From: Toxorhynchites rutilus septentrionalis
Lineage: Eukaryota; Arthropoda; Insecta; Diptera; Culicidae
Length of the DNA: 64,000 nt
Assembly: GCF_029784135.1 (NCBI RefSeq)
Contig: NC_073745.1
Span: 55,829,205 to 55,893,204 of the forward strand
Direction: 5' to 3'
Position 1 is the first letter of the stretch. Each line of letters opens with the position of its first letter. Positions 1-10,636 of the stretch are shown here, in pieces. Both the position numbers and the translations under genes were made by a program. The notes below the pieces were generated by a model that was given only the letters and a program-made list of their open reading frames with translations, made no database searches and was not told the origin of the DNA.

Positions 1-2220
1 ATGAGATTCGCCCAAATCTGCTGGTAATAAAATTAATCAATGCATCATGCAATGCAATCATGCATCCATTTCCCGTCTGCTTTTTATCGGGCGGGAGACG
101 ACAGCAAAATAAAATCGACACGAGACTGAGTCAGCCACTCACTGCGGACAGTGCAATAGAGAATTCTAGTGCAATAGAGAAAACTAGTGTCGTAAGATTT
201 CAGTTGATCGTCTCTTGTACACTTTCCGATCAAGAACTCATCATCCGCTCTATGGGATGGGATTAATCGTTTGTGGCTTGCACTCACGAGTAGCCTTGAG
301 TAGTAGAAGTAATGCTTCGAGAGTGCATATTGCATATTGCTTTCATATTGCTTTTTTGAGATCTTGGTAGCTCACCGTTCCAAGTATTCTCTCTGTGTAC
401 ATATAAAGGATAAAAGAGCATCGCCTGCTGGGGGTGATTTAAAAACATCCGACTAGAGGGATATACTTATTTATTGATCGTTGAATGTGATTTTTTACCA
501 TCACTGATTATAACACTGGTTTCACGTGACATGTACATATTCACTAATAAAACACTAAATTTCTAGCAAGCAAAATAATAAATCGGTGCTCGTCGCCATT
601 GAAAAGGTTAATTTTTCTGTTATTTCACCTATACACACGCTAAAATGGGTATACATGATTGAAGGTAACCTGGACCTGGACCATGTTCTTCTCTCCCAAT
701 CCCGATTATTTTTTGCCACCGGACTACAAGGAGCCTTTAGCGAAAAACGAACTTCTTAGTTTCAATAAAGGAATTTATTCCCTCCAATTTAGCTAAAACG
801 AATCGAACTCTATGGAAAAATAAGAATATCTAAATAACTGAAACTATGACCAACATTTGAAAGCTGAGTTTTAAATCTAGTTGAAATATTTCATAACTTG
901 CCGTGGTCAGCAATCGTTCACAGACAATCCGTCACCATAAGTTCTATCAAGCGCCGCGCTGGCAGCACCATCATCAAATCCAATCAACACAAACCATGTC
1001 GCTCACTCTGAGGCCGCTCACCGATAGAACTCTCTTCGCATGCTCTCCCTCTCTCGTAACTCGAACCGGGCCTATTGTTGTTCTCTCGTACGCAATCTCC
1101 TTTCAGTCAAGAATGTACAGTTAATGGATTCGGTGCTGCCATTGGCTCGTTGATCGAATTCATTCATCGGTTCGCGTTAATCTCTGTACTAAGCGAGTGT
1201 GGTGTATATAGCGCAGTCAGTGTGCATTATTGCGCGTGTGAATTCGTGCTTATGCAAAATGACCAGAATTTGATCGTGTGTTCCGAGACAACCCGCTAAC
1301 AAAGGTGAAAACCCGTGCCAACATTAGCTCGCCAAAAGGTGAAATACTTTCTCGGTCGTCTGGTTCTATGAATGGAAACCAGTACAAGGAACAAAAAAGT
1401 GTATAATTAATCGTGTATTCCTTGTTTTTCGTTCGCACGTATCTCTGATCGGATGCGTGCTCTCTCTCTCTCGCTCTCGTCTTCCACTCACACGCCGATC
1501 GGCACGGATCCTGTCGGGTGTGAGAAAGAGTTTTGATTTCAATGCGAGGCAACTTTATCTCTTTCCGATAAATGGTTTGTTCACACGATTTCTTTTTATT
1601 GCTGCCGTTTTATATCTCTCTCGTGGTTTGTCTCGTTTCTGTTCGTGTGCGGCACGAAGTGCGTTTGACATTTATGGCCCGGCAATGTTTTGTTTGTGCG
1701 AGCGGGATGGAGAAAGCGAATCCCCGGCATCGCTCAGGATCGTGATGATGCCTTTGCTTATATGTTGCGCATGAGAGAGTGAGAGTATCTATATTTTTTA
1801 ATTAAAGGAAAAAAACTCAGATATTACAAATCGGGTGAGAATTAAAAAATTGCCCTTCCGACGAAAGGTTGAAATTCGCTATCGCCGGCGTAGCTTTGCG
1901 CAAAATCTACACTGCGAATGAATTGATGCTGAGATGCAAGGGGAAAGAGTTTTATGTAGGTCTTCTCGCTATTCTCGGCGACTTCCGCAGCGGCAACAGC
2001 TTCCAAAAAGGATTACTTTTATCGCTATAAATCGCGTCTCGCGAAAGTTCGCATAATGAAACCAACAGAAGAAGAGGAACACTCCTACAACCGCGAGCAA
2101 GGGAGAGAGAAATGTTCGATGAGAACAAGATAACCGAACCCGGGGGCTTGAGCGGATCGCCTAGCAGTGTGGAGTGTGTTATACTGCATATATAAGTGAT
2201 TTGTTAAGTTGAGAATTTGT
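1..2220. other. Repeat-poor block, no gene assigned
   Basis: I see no transposon, RNA gene or convincing coding region here. From about 900 to 1800 the base composition is less AT-rich and pyrimidine runs (CTCTCT) are common, as in insect promoter-proximal or 5-prime untranslated sequence. A TCAGT initiator-like pentamer lies at 1217-1221, with a TATA-like GTATATA only about ten bases upstream and no downstream promoter element at the expected distance, so a start site is not supported. The open frames of 60-105 codons overlap each other on both strands and match no family I recognise. Confidence 0.3.
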
Positions 2221-2224
2221 AGAA

Positions 2225-2625
2225 AACTACAATTCTCGCGTAACTTTTGAAAAGTCCAATGTAACAAATGTAAACAAATCGAGTTAATGGATGCATACTA
2301 TTGTATCAATCCTCTTCATCTTTTAATCACCGATACAAAAAAAGTCCAAGGTACAGAATTCGAATATGGAGCACACGACTTCGGATGCCACTTTCCTCCG
2401 ACGCTCGAAATGTTCGAAGGAACAAAGCAATCAAAACAACACGAAGTCGTACTTCGGTCATTTGTTTCTTTCGGGTGTTTTTAGTGCTCTTAGTGTCCAA
2501 TGTACCAAAGCGGCCAGTCAAAGCGTTCAATGTAATATTTTTCGCTCTGAAGCTTTAAAATTTAACCTTAAACTAAAATCACAGAACAACAGTTACGAAT
2601 GGTTTTTCAGAGTTATTAACCAGTT
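2225..2625 (+). repeat. Dispersed repeat, inverted relative at 18.8-19.1 kb
   Basis: Blocks of this stretch recur in reverse orientation at 18786-19075: the start (CTCGCGTAACTTTTGAAAAG and TTTACATTTGTT-type sequence beside TCGAGTTAAT) and the end (GTTACGAATGGTTTTTCAGA). It is a diverged interspersed repeat of unknown class. Open frames inside it are short and differ between the two copies, so I do not call a gene. Confidence 0.55.
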
Positions 2626-3189
2626 AACTGTGGCGTCTCAACTAACAAGTCCGCACAGTTTTGTGTCGCCAGAATCGAGCCATGACGAGTATATTCGTCA
2701 ATCACAGAATAAGTTGCGCTGATAAGGTATTGGATGATGTTTATTTTATTACTATTATTCACTTCCTTGGTTAACATAAGCATATACTGCATACATATTA
2801 AACTAAAAAAAAAATTTTATACATATAAAAGTAAGAATTCAAGTCTTGCTGCGGAGTGACATTCAGCGAAATAACCTGGAACATTGCAAATCGAACACCA
2901 GTAACGCGATTCCTTGCTGATCTCAACTTTTTAGCAAAGCGAACATCTAAAAAACATCATCATCGCACATAAATAAATCCATTATGCAAACTGGTAATTC
3001 TTTTCAACCAGTCCATACGGCGACGCATGACATCATCTCGTACGGTTTATATTTTCTATTTGATTATTTTATTCCGGCATAGCCTCAAAATTTTCTAAAC
3101 ATCATGAAATTTGAGAATACGTTTAGTTTTTCTCAAAAATTGCAATTTAAATAGCTAATAGTTACTGATTTATACGCATGACGAGTGTA
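2626..3189. other. Intervening sequence with CATGACGAGT motif
   Basis: No gene is seen. The motif CATGACGAGTATATTCGTCA at 2681-2700 recurs in altered form at 3177-3189 plus 3716-3724 (where the MITE splits it) and at 3750-3770, so this is an older low-copy repeat that the MITE entered. Confidence 0.35.
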
Positions 3190-3715
3190 CAGTAAAACCT
3201 GTTTTTGTGCGAATTTTTCTTTTCTTGTGCGGTGTATGAAAAGAAGCATATTTCACGAAGCTATCGTCCATTTAGTTTTTTTCGATGATTTATATGCATT
3301 CCAGTGCGAAAAAATTATATTTGCGTCTCAATTATCCACTCCTGAAACCATTCCCCTCCTCTCACCTCTCAACAAATGCTCTAAATTTTTCTAAGTTTGT
3401 GCATGACATGATTTCTAACAGCAACACGTTTCGACATGCAACTAAAAGCACAAAAGAGCCACGCACAACCGAAAGGCAAAGTGTCCCATCGCAAAGCAGG
3501 AAAACAAAAGGAAATTGAACGGTGAATGGCGTGGATTTGAGTTTTATTTTGGGGGAAACTTTTTTTATGCGGTCCCTATCTACCACACAAAAAAAGTTTT
3601 TTCAAAATGTGTACCGAACACGATTTTTTAAAGCTGCTGGTGAAGTTTAGCACGATTTTTTTTATGCGACTTTTTTTGTGCGGTCCCTATCCCCCGCACA
3701 AAAAAGGTTTGCCTG
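3190..3715. mobile_element. TA-flanked MITE, pogo/mariner-like
   Basis: The ends are inverted repeats: CAGTAAAACCTGTTTTTGTG on the left, and the complement of the right end reads CAGGCAAACCTTTTTTGTGCG-like sequence. A TA dinucleotide sits on each side (3188-3189 and 3716-3717). There is no transposase frame. The terminal CAG and the TA duplication fit a non-autonomous Tc1-mariner or pogo-group element. Confidence 0.7.
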
Positions 3716-3786
3716 TATTCGTCAATACACAAAATTTTGTCACTTCTCCATGACGAGTATTTTCGTCAATCACAGTTAACTGACTA

Positions 3787-3942
3787 ATGACTGTTAATGG
3801 TGAACGTAGTGATCAAGACCGATTCGCGATCGTGGAACTACATAACGGTCTTCAGCTTCGTTTTTATCGAGATGACGTAAAAGTCACATTTAAAAAATCG
3901 TGCGAGAATTGTTATTTCTCCGGTGGATCAATCGTTCTACTA
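3787..3942 (+). other. Unrecognised open frame cut by the DD37E insertion
   Basis: An ATG at 3787 opens a frame of about 51 codons (beginning MTVNGERSDQ, with a CENC pair near its end) that runs into the transposon at 3943. Past 5235 the frame meets a stop within a few codons. The composition is not obviously low-complexity, so it could be the remains of a coding region interrupted by the element, but I do not recognise it and it may be chance. Confidence 0.2.
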
Positions 3943-5235
3943 AAGGGTGTGTCACATCAAATTGCATCACGGAAAAAACGCTGTAGAAATTCGCCCAGTA
4001 GACCGATCCTTTTGAAAATTTTAGACAGTAAAATAAAAACTATTAAAAAACTTTTGGCATTTTCTTTTTATTCATACTTCGAGCCCAAGCCCGTATGCTC
4101 GCACCTTCCTCTTTACCCCGTCCATAAGGTTCTGTAAAACGTCAGGTTGTAGTTTTTTTTTTAACAGAAATCCATTTTCTCTTGAAGTCCGCCTCCGATT
4201 TGACAACTTTTGGGTTCTTCCGGAGGGCCTGCTTCATAATCGCCCAATATTTCTCTATTGGGCGAAGCTCCGGCGCGTTGGGCGGGTTCATTTCCTTTGG
4301 CACTAAGGTGACCCCGTTGGCTTCGTACCACTCCAACACGTCCTTTGAATAGTGGCATGAAGCGAGATCCGGCCAGAAGATGGTCGGGCCCTCGTGCTGC
4401 TTCAATAGTGGTAGTAAGCGCTTCTGTAGGCACTCCTTAAGGTAAACCTGCCCGTTTACCGTGCCGGTAATCACGAAGGGGGCGTTCCGCTTTCCGCAAG
4501 AGCAGATCGCTTGCCACACCATGCACTTTTTGGCAAACTTGGATAGTTTCTGCTTGCGAATCTCCTCGCTGAATTTGTCCTCTGCGGAGAAGAACAACAG
4601 GCCCGGCAGCTGACGAAAGTCCGCTTTGACTTAGGTTTCGTCGTCCATTACCAGGCAATGCGGCTTCGTCAGCATTTCGGTGTACAGCTTCCGGGCTCGC
4701 GTCTTCCCCACCATGTTTTCCCTTTCGTCGCGGTTAGGAGCCTTCTGAACCTTGTATGTACGCAGGCCCTCCCGCTGCTTGGTCCGCTGGACGGATGAAC
4801 TTGACAAATTCAGCTTATTGGCGACATCCCGGATCGAACTTCTCGGATCACGTCTAAACTGCTTAACTACGCGCTTGTGATCTTTTTCACTGACGGAGCA
4901 TCCATTTTTGCCGTTCTTCACCTTCCGGTCGATGGTTAGGTTCTAGAAGTATCGTTTTAGTACTCTGCTGACCGTGGATTGGACGATTCCCAGCATCTTA
5001 CCGATGTCCCGATGTGACAACTCCGGATTCTCGAAATGAGTGCACAGGATTAATTCACGACGCTCTTTTTCGTTCGACGACATTTTTTCAAATTTAAGAA
5101 AAATTGATAGTGGAGCTTGGCCAACGTGATCTATACACTCTTATCTGATTATAAGCGAAAGCTGAAGATATAATTCCTAAAAATTAAATTTCTACAGAGT
5201 TTTTTCCGTGATGCAATTTGATGTGACACACCCTT
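3943..5235 (-). mobile_element. ITmD37E (IS630-Tc1-mariner) element, near full length
   Basis: This 1293-bp element has 49-bp terminal inverted repeats (3943-3991 and 5187-5235) that differ at one base and begin AAGGGTGTGTCACATCAAAT. TA target duplications lie at 3941-3942 and 5236-5237. It encodes one transposase on the minus strand. The near-perfect repeats and only two in-frame stops suggest a fairly recent insertion. DD37E elements are known mainly from mosquitoes, which supports the organism call. Confidence 0.92.
4142..5083 (-). pseudogene. DD37E transposase, two premature stops
   Basis: This was the cut-and-paste transposase that bound the inverted repeats and excised the element. The start is the ATG at 5083-5081, just inside the right repeat. 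The frame runs uninterrupted in phase to 4142 (about 313 codons) apart from a TAG near 4945 and a TAA at 4631-4633, where tyrosine would be expected in the DDETY motif. The N-terminal third has helix-turn-helix character (HRDIGKML and SIRDVANKLNLSSSSVQRT). The catalytic triad is visible: D of MDDE, D of WPDLASCHYS, and E of RPIEKYW, with 37 residues between the last two. No frameshift is seen. As it stands it cannot make a full protein, but very few changes separate it from an open frame. The family call is firm; loss of function is inferred from the stops. Confidence 0.9.
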
Positions 5236-5380
5236 TATACCCTAGAAAAGACACAATCTCCTTGATTACAAAGTACGAATGTATTGGATTTTCTTGGAGA
5301 GAACATGAGTATCACAAATGGTATTTCTACTAAGGAACCCTTTATGATACCTTCTTCTTTAATGGCACTAATGTTCCTAG

Positions 5381-6311
5381 CACACCCTCAAAGGCATTGG
5401 AGGCTATCCTTCGCCTGTTACCTTTGAACGAATATGTTCAGCTAGAGGCTAAAAAAGCGCTCTAAAGCCAGAACAAAAATCTCTGTGGCTGTGGGAAACT
5501 GGCCAACAGTTCTTCAGGCAGAAATAGCTGCAATAATAGAATGTTTAAATGTTTTATATGTAGTCAAGCGGCACCTAAAGCTCTAAATGATTTTAAATGC
5601 TCTTCAAAAATGGTCTGGGAATGCATTTCCCTTTTACCGCAATTAAGTCAGATAAGTTCGATACAACTGGATTCCTGGTCATTGCGGTATAGAGGGCAAC
5701 GAGCGAGCAGGAACTTGCCAGGAACAGCTCAAACTCACCATTCACTGGTCCAGATCTACTCTGTGGACTGTGTGCTGAAAAGTGAGCTGAAAAAATGGGA
5801 AGACCGGGAAATGACAGCAAATTGGATGGCTGTACAACTTAACCAGGCAAAAACAATTATCACATCGAGTATTAAAATTACTCAGCAGCTGCTAAGCCTT
5901 AATAAGAAAGACTTCAGCACATTCACTGGTCTTGTAACAGGACACTGTCCGAGTAAATGCCATCTTAAAAACATAGGTTTAGCACAAGATGATATATGTC
6001 GCTTTTGTAATGCCGAAAGCGAAACCTCGAAACATTTACTCTGTAACTACGGAGCTCTAACAAGACGCAGACTTCAACACCTTGATAAAGCTATTCTGGA
6101 GCCCAAGGAAATTTGGTCTGCGTCGCTGATTAGCATTGTAAATTTTGTCAAACAGATTATTCCTGATTGGCACCTATCTCGCCATAGCTTCCAGTCTACT
6201 CCTTCATCAATAAGCAGTAGATAAGCTTGAAGTGTAGTATAAAAAAGGGGGACACCACAATAGTTTAACATAATGGACGCAGTGGTTCACAATCAACAAA
6301 GGAAAAAAGAA
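5381..6311 (+). mobile_element. 5-prime-truncated non-LTR retrotransposon
   Basis: The insert is bounded by an 8-bp target duplication GTTCCTAG (5373-5380 and 6312-6319) inside a SINE. It contains only the 3-prime part of a LINE ending in a short A-rich tail (GGAAAAAAGA). Truncation from the 5-prime side is typical of target-primed reverse transcription. Confidence 0.85.
5400..6224 (+). pseudogene. RNase H and C-terminal part of a LINE ORF2
   Basis: This is the tail of a reverse-transcriptase polyprotein. A frame at 5480-5560 reads NWPTVLQAEIAAIIE, the conserved RNase H segment. A second frame (from 5541) gives KALNDFKCSSKMVWECISLL, and a third gives the PGHCGIEGNE-type RNase H motif near 5670-5700, so at least two frameshifts split the domain. 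The longest open stretch (to 6224) ends with a cysteine-histidine motif around CRFCNAESETSKHLLC, as found at the C terminus of RNase H-bearing clades (I, LOA, R1-like). The family usually has more than 1000 residues, so most of the gene is absent. The exact clade is unresolved. Confidence 0.8.
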
Positions 6312-6469
6312 GTTCCTAGTGGAACTTCGCCGTCTCAACGTAACATTACTTTCGTCATTTTATTAGTACTTAATTGAGATTTCTATGCCGAGTAACACGC
6401 GTTGAATGTATTCTAAATGGCAAGCTCTAGAATATGCGTGACAACAGTCGGAAGTCGTGCGACCGCTGG

Positions 6470-6765
6470 GAGAGCAGCAGAATGCTTCCCAGTAGATTTG
6501 TCCGTTTTGTGGCGAACTTTCTCAATCTCCTCAGGAACGCCCAACCATGATGTGACAACGTAAAACCCTTGCCCCAGTAACTGATTTATAGTCGCCTTGA
6601 TTTGGGTCTCCCGATTTCGTCAGCCACTCTCGGTACAGCTTCTTGGCACGGGTTTTAGCCATCGTGTTCTGTTCGTCATTGCAACTTATTGCCTTCCGGG
6701 CTTGTAGATGTGGAGGCCGACACGTTTCATGATTTTTTTTTTCGACACGTCAGATGAAAACGTTG
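6470..6765 (-). pseudogene. DD37E-type transposase fragment, frameshifted
   Basis: Minus-strand frames give RVGLHIYKPGR near 6715-6750, then after a frameshift TMAKTRAKKLYREWLTK (6600-6665), then VPEEIEKVRHKTDK (6490-6540). These parallel, in order, the RTYKVQ, NMVGKTRARKLYTEMLTK and SEEIRKQKL segments of the transposase at 4142-5083. It is a diverged internal fragment with no ends or target duplication. The match rests on a few short blocks. Confidence 0.55.
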
Positions 6766-7099
6766 CCCTCCTTCATCGCATCGCATCGAGATTCGGCCGA
6801 TGCCTGAACAGACTCAACACCATCCTGGCCATATTGCCAACGTACACATTACACCTTCATTCAGCGTTTGAAAGTTTGTCAAAAGTTCATCAATTTGATC
6901 CACACGCTAAAAAGTTACAAACAAATCAATGTGTTTCATTTTTTTCCAGTACAGACTTTATATTTGAATTTCAATTGTTTGCTTGAAACTGGTTCTAATT
7001 GAAAAGACGCTTCTTACAACGTTACTGCTGCTTCTATTTTGAAAAATGAAAAAAATTGGTACGGAAAACAATTTTAAAACATTGAAATTTGTGCAATAA

Positions 7100-7242
7100 G
7101 GCGCCGTGCACAAATTACGTAACGCTAAAATCCGGATTTTGGACCCCCTCCCCCCTACGTAACACTATTTCCTATTTCTAATATACAGTAAGTAACGCAA
7201 CCTCGACCCCCTTCACGCGTTACGTAATTTGTGCATGACGCC
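7100..7242. mobile_element. 143-bp MITE with 3-bp TNA duplication
   Basis: The left end GGCGCCGTGCACAAATTACG mirrors the right end CGTAATTTGTGCATGACGCC. TAA flanks both sides (7097-7099 and 7243-7245). A second copy at 15657-15806 is flanked by TCA. Three-base TNA duplications suggest a PIF/Harbinger-like mobiliser. There is no coding capacity. Confidence 0.8.
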
Positions 7243-7381
7243 TAAGCAAAAAAATTAGAAGTAAAACAAAATTGTAAGGGGTTGTATCTAGGACACCATA
7301 TTTTCGACGTAGAACTACGCAATTATATTATGCAATTCACTTGTTTACCACTTCGAATACTATTTTAGAATTCATCGATTT

Positions 7382-7860
7382 TTTTTCCCATTTATTTATT
7401 TAAGGCTCATTAGCAATTTAGCTGTAACAGAGCCGAATTTTTTAATCGTGTACATGTCACATGGTTATCATATCTATAATTAGCACATTACACAGTTGCC
7501 ATTCGCCAGTATTCCTTCTATACCATTACATATGGTACATTCACACAGTAGCCATTTAGGCGTAAGAGTATTTTTTCTGTTCTTCCATTATCCAGTTGGA
7601 CCACCGGACAGCGGAGACAGTTGATTGATCATTGTTGAGTTATTTATAGAACAGCAGCCCGATGTGTCTTGCAGAGCAGAGCAGTTGTATGGATGAATCG
7701 ATCTTATTTCGACCGTGGACCGATCTCCATCGCTGATGATTGTTGCGTGGACGTAGCTATTCTGTAACAACACAAAGATGGTCAATGAGGGCCCTGAGTT
7801 TTGAACTCACGATCGATCGCTTACTAAGCGAACGCGCAACCAATGTGGCTACGAAGACCC
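7382..7860 (-). mobile_element. Long SINE-like element with tRNA-like head
   Basis: On the minus strand it begins GGGTCTTCGTAGCCACATTG, followed by a region resembling tRNA boxes (GTTGCGCGTTCG and GTGAGTTCAAAACTC). It ends in AGCCTTAAATAAATAAATG and an A run. Two further copies (38235-38942 and 46169-46664) have clean 12-13 bp target duplications. Imperfect duplications CATCGATTTTTT and CATCGAATTTTTT flank this copy. It sits inside the 95-bp-repeat element that resumes at 7861. Confidence 0.72.
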
Positions 7861-8660
7861 CCATCGAATTTTTTGTAGTAGATTATGTTCTTCGTTACAA
7901 ATAAATTTGATGAACGTCCTTTCACGTTTGATATGATGCCTGGGACTACCAAAATATGTGAACGGAAAAATTGTCAAACGATCATTGTGTTTTACATTTC
8001 TCTCTGAAATTATTGCACATCTCATGTTTACGTAGTTCTCGAACCGCGAAAGTTCATTCACCTCTAGTATCTGAAATGACGATTTTTCCAGGCTTCTCAG
8101 TTTAAAAGTAAGTTTTAGGGAAACATATTCCGGTCTGCACAACGACAAGCGAGTACAAAAGTACTCAACACCAAAAAATAACCCCGACTTGCATGTATCT
8201 GCAAAGCGGGTTCCACCAGGCACTTTAATTTTGAAGTCCGTGTTAGGGAAACGCAGCTCAGTGGGGAAAAAATACCCCCGACTTGCATGTTTTGACAACT
8301 TGTATTCCCCCAGGCACATTGATTTTGAAGTCCGTGTTAGGGAAACACAGCTTGGTGGGAACAAAAATACCCCCGACTTGCGTGTATATTTGCAGAGCGA
8401 ATTTCCACAGGTACATTGATTTTGAAGTCTGTGTTAGGGAAACCGTAAATCGGGCCAATTAAAACATGGCAGTTAGGGCGTTTAGATAACGCTTGACATT
8501 TTACAGTTATTCAATTGTTCATCTCATGAAAAATAATATTTTACTAATTGTGATAGACGCGTAGGAATATTTCTTATCAATTAATGCAAACATTTTTCCG
8601 ATCTGTTAGGAAATGTTCGAGTCATAAGCATTTGAAATACGGGTAGGGTTAGCACACAAA
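7861..8660 (+). repeat. 95-bp-repeat element, 5-prime-truncated copy
   Basis: It is homologous to 21840-22880 and, inverted, to 44240-45280. It carries a tandem array with period about 95 bp: the landmark TGTTAGGGAAAC starts at 8241, 8335 and 8432, with a weaker unit at 8113. After the array it keeps the shared right-end module (GGAAACCGTAAATCGGGCCA through AAATGTTCGAG). The terminal palindrome is lost near 8640. Open frames here are translations of the tandem units, not genes. Confidence 0.75.
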
Positions 8661-8863
8661 TCAGCAGAACAAATGTGTGGAAAAAAGACGGGTGGGTAAT
8701 GTCGGGGACATAACCGGAGTGACGTAGGACTATACAAAGGGGACAGCTTTTGTTAAATATATATTTTAAATATATTGTTTTATTTTCTTCTCCTACGTGA
8801 ATACATACCTATCTACCTGAAAAATGGATTAGTTTACTGTTTACTCTTTATGAATATGTTGAT

Positions 8864-8879
8864 GGTTCTGAAAAGAACC
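8864..8879 (-). promoter_or_regulatory. Histone 3-prime stem-loop
   Basis: On the minus strand this reads GGTTCTTTTCAGAACC, a perfect 6-bp stem with a 4-base TTTC loop. It matches the processing signal of replication-dependent histone mRNAs and lies downstream of the H2A pseudogene at 9060-9352. Confidence 0.8.
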
Positions 8880-9059
8880 TTTGGTGTTGTGTTTTTGTTA
8901 TCACTCGATATTCCCATCTTGTTCGGTTAAACCTTCCTGTTTAGCTATTGCGTTTGCCACTCGCCACAGCTTTCACAGTTGGAAAATTTCTTCCCATCCA
9001 GCTTGTGACATGTTGTTCAGTAAATTACATTTAATGCGACGTGCCGGAGAAACACTTTG

Positions 9060-9352
9060 CCACTCACTGAAACTAATTGTTGCCTTGATGAGCGCCGAAC
9101 CGAAGCTGCTCTGTTCTTGATACGGGTTTTCTGATTGTCGTGAACAGCTTTGGAAGCCAACTCGAGCACTCCGACGGCCGAAACTCTATAATCGCTGTTA
9201 GGTATACTGGTGCTCCGGCATCAATCCGTTCGACCTAGTTACCCTTGCGGAGCAATCAGTGAATGCGACCAACAGGGAACTGGAGACCTGCACGGTTCGA
9301 GTGAGACTTTGCCTTTCCCTTAACTTGTCCTCCTTTGTTACGTCCACGATGC
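9060..9352 (-). pseudogene. Histone H2A pseudogene 1
   Basis: H2A is a core nucleosome protein that pairs with H2B. Minus-strand translation from about 9352 gives [20 protein letters not shown] followed by PVGRIH, a stop where arginine is expected, then LLRKGN and another stop. These correspond to canonical H2A residues about 5-40. After a frameshift, an ELA segment and an NQKTRI block (canonical NKKTRI) appear near 9119-9170. Beyond that the C-terminal tail is scrambled. The ATG is not preserved. A TATA box sits about 65 bp upstream at 9419-9428 and a histone stem-loop lies downstream at 8864-8879, so the copy derives from a genomic histone gene rather than a polyadenylated transcript. It cannot encode H2A. 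Confidence 0.85.
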
Positions 9353-9418
9353 CGATGCCGTACAACCACACGGGTTTACGGTTTGAAAGAAAATAAGATT
9401 TTTTTTTGGGGTCCGCGT

Positions 9419-9428
9419 GTTTTATACT
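9419..9428 (-). promoter_or_regulatory. TATA box upstream of H2A pseudogene 1
   Basis: The minus strand reads AGTATAAAACACG, upstream of the H2A remnant at a distance normal for insect histone genes. It is a relic promoter; activity is not implied. Confidence 0.55.
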
Positions 9429-9586
9429 CTAGCGGTACACACTCACAGGATAGAGACAAATCGGCAGACTCAGCCAGAGCGGCGAGTCCAAAGAGACGAA
9501 CAAATGAGCGTTAAAAGGGAGCGATGGAAAAAAAATACATTCATTACGATTTGTTCGCTCGTTGGATTCACATGCAGGCTAAAAAG

Positions 9587-9602
9587 GGTCCTTTTCAGGA
9601 TC
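9587..9602 (+). promoter_or_regulatory. Histone-type stem-loop, plus strand
   Basis: GGTCCTTTTCAGGATC folds as a 6-bp stem (one G-T pair) with a TTTC loop. It faces opposite to the neighbouring H2A remnants, and no plus-strand histone frame precedes it, so it probably marks the deleted end of a divergently oriented histone gene. Confidence 0.5.
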
Positions 9603-10177
9603 ACAAAATTATCTTCAATCTAAAGAGTTTATTGTTTTGTTATCACTCGATATCCCCATCTTGTTCGGCTAAACCTTTCTGTTTAGCGATTGCATTTGCC
9701 ACTCGCCACAGCTTTCACAGTTGGAAAATTTCTTCCCATCCAGCTTGTGACATATTTTACAGTAAATTACATTCAATGGCACGTCGCATTACCACCATTC
9801 AGTGTGGGATTGGAGGTAATTTTAACCTGTAATTGAACATTTGTGATGACAGTGGTACAGTGTCAACTTTCAATGTGGGGTCATAATTTGGACCCCGAAC
9901 TCTATGTTTACAAAAATGTCCAACTAAATATGTCGCATTACAGGTCCGTCCAATTAGCTAAATGTCGGGATAAGTGTAAATTACTGTACTTTCAATCTAG
10001 AAGCAATTTAAGAATTGGTGAAAATCAATAAGCTCAGAACAACTGCCAAATTCACATACTCATCATATCCTGGCAAACAAATCATGAAAAAATCAATTTG
10101 TGTTTTATTATTATTTTGGATATTGTTTTAGAAAGCATTGAACTGTATTTCCTAAACTCTTTTTTGGAAGGTTTAAT

Positions 10178-10193
10178 GGCCCTGAAAAGCGCC
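10178..10193 (-). promoter_or_regulatory. Histone 3-prime stem-loop, one mismatch
   Basis: The minus strand reads GGCGCTTTTCAGGGCC, a stem with one mismatched pair and a TTTC loop, downstream of H2A pseudogene 2. Confidence 0.6.
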
Positions 10194-10359
10194 TTGTTTT
10201 ATGGAATGGTTCCAATTTAGAAAACTTAGTACTCGTGGTTTTGAAAAAAACCATTTCGAACGCCCTCGATGCCGCCTTGTTCTGGATTTGGCACCAAAGC
10301 AGTTTGTATAAAGAACAAACTTTTTTCTTCTGCTACCTGCTGTCGTTTTGCGATTGCGT

Positions 10360-10636
10360 TTGCCACTCGCCACTCACTGCAACTGCCTGTTGTCTTGATG
10401 TCCACCGAACCGAATGTGTTCTGTTCCGAATGCGGGTTTTCTTATCGTCGCGAGCAGCTTTGCCAGCCAACTCGATCACTTCGGCGGCCGAAACTATATA
10501 ACGGCGGCTAGGTGGACTGCTGCACTGGTACTAACGCGCTAGGACTAGCTACCCTTGCGGGGAACTCCAGATCAACACGGTTCGAGCGGGATTTTGCCTT
10601 TCCCTTCACTTTTCCTCCTTTACCATGTCCAGACAT
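10360..10636 (-). pseudogene. Histone H2A pseudogene 2
   Basis: The minus-strand ATG at 10636-10634 starts MSGHGKGGKVKGKAKSRSNR, an almost exact H2A N terminus. A deletion then removes the PVGRIHRLL segment and shifts the frame. In another frame AEVIELAGKAARDDKKTRI is clear (canonical AEVLELAGNAARDNKKTRI). Past that the sequence is diverged. The same internal deletion occurs in the copy at 20640-20916, so both descend from one already defective gene. About 90 bp upstream of the ATG the two copies also match. It is non-coding now. Identification as H2A is firm. Confidence 0.88.

Larger units (their letters stand above)
5351..6447 (-). mobile_element. tRNA-derived SINE (Feilai-like), split by a non-LTR insertion
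   Basis: 5351-5380 matches the 3-prime tail of the SINE seen whole at 58808-59083 (CTTCTT run, then AATGGCACTAATGTTCCTAG). The rest of its body resumes at 6312 (GTTCCTAGTGGAACTTCGCC) and runs to about 6447, where the tRNA-like head is missing. The interruption is the non-LTR fragment at 5381-6311. Confidence 0.8.

Noticed and set aside
1202..1221. Core promoter with TATA and TCAGT
   Set aside because: The TATA-like motif is only about ten bases from the initiator-like motif and no downstream element is present, so the spacing is wrong.
8113..8450. CRISPR-like regularly spaced repeats
   Set aside because: The repeats are contiguous 95-bp tandem units without spacers, in a eukaryotic context.
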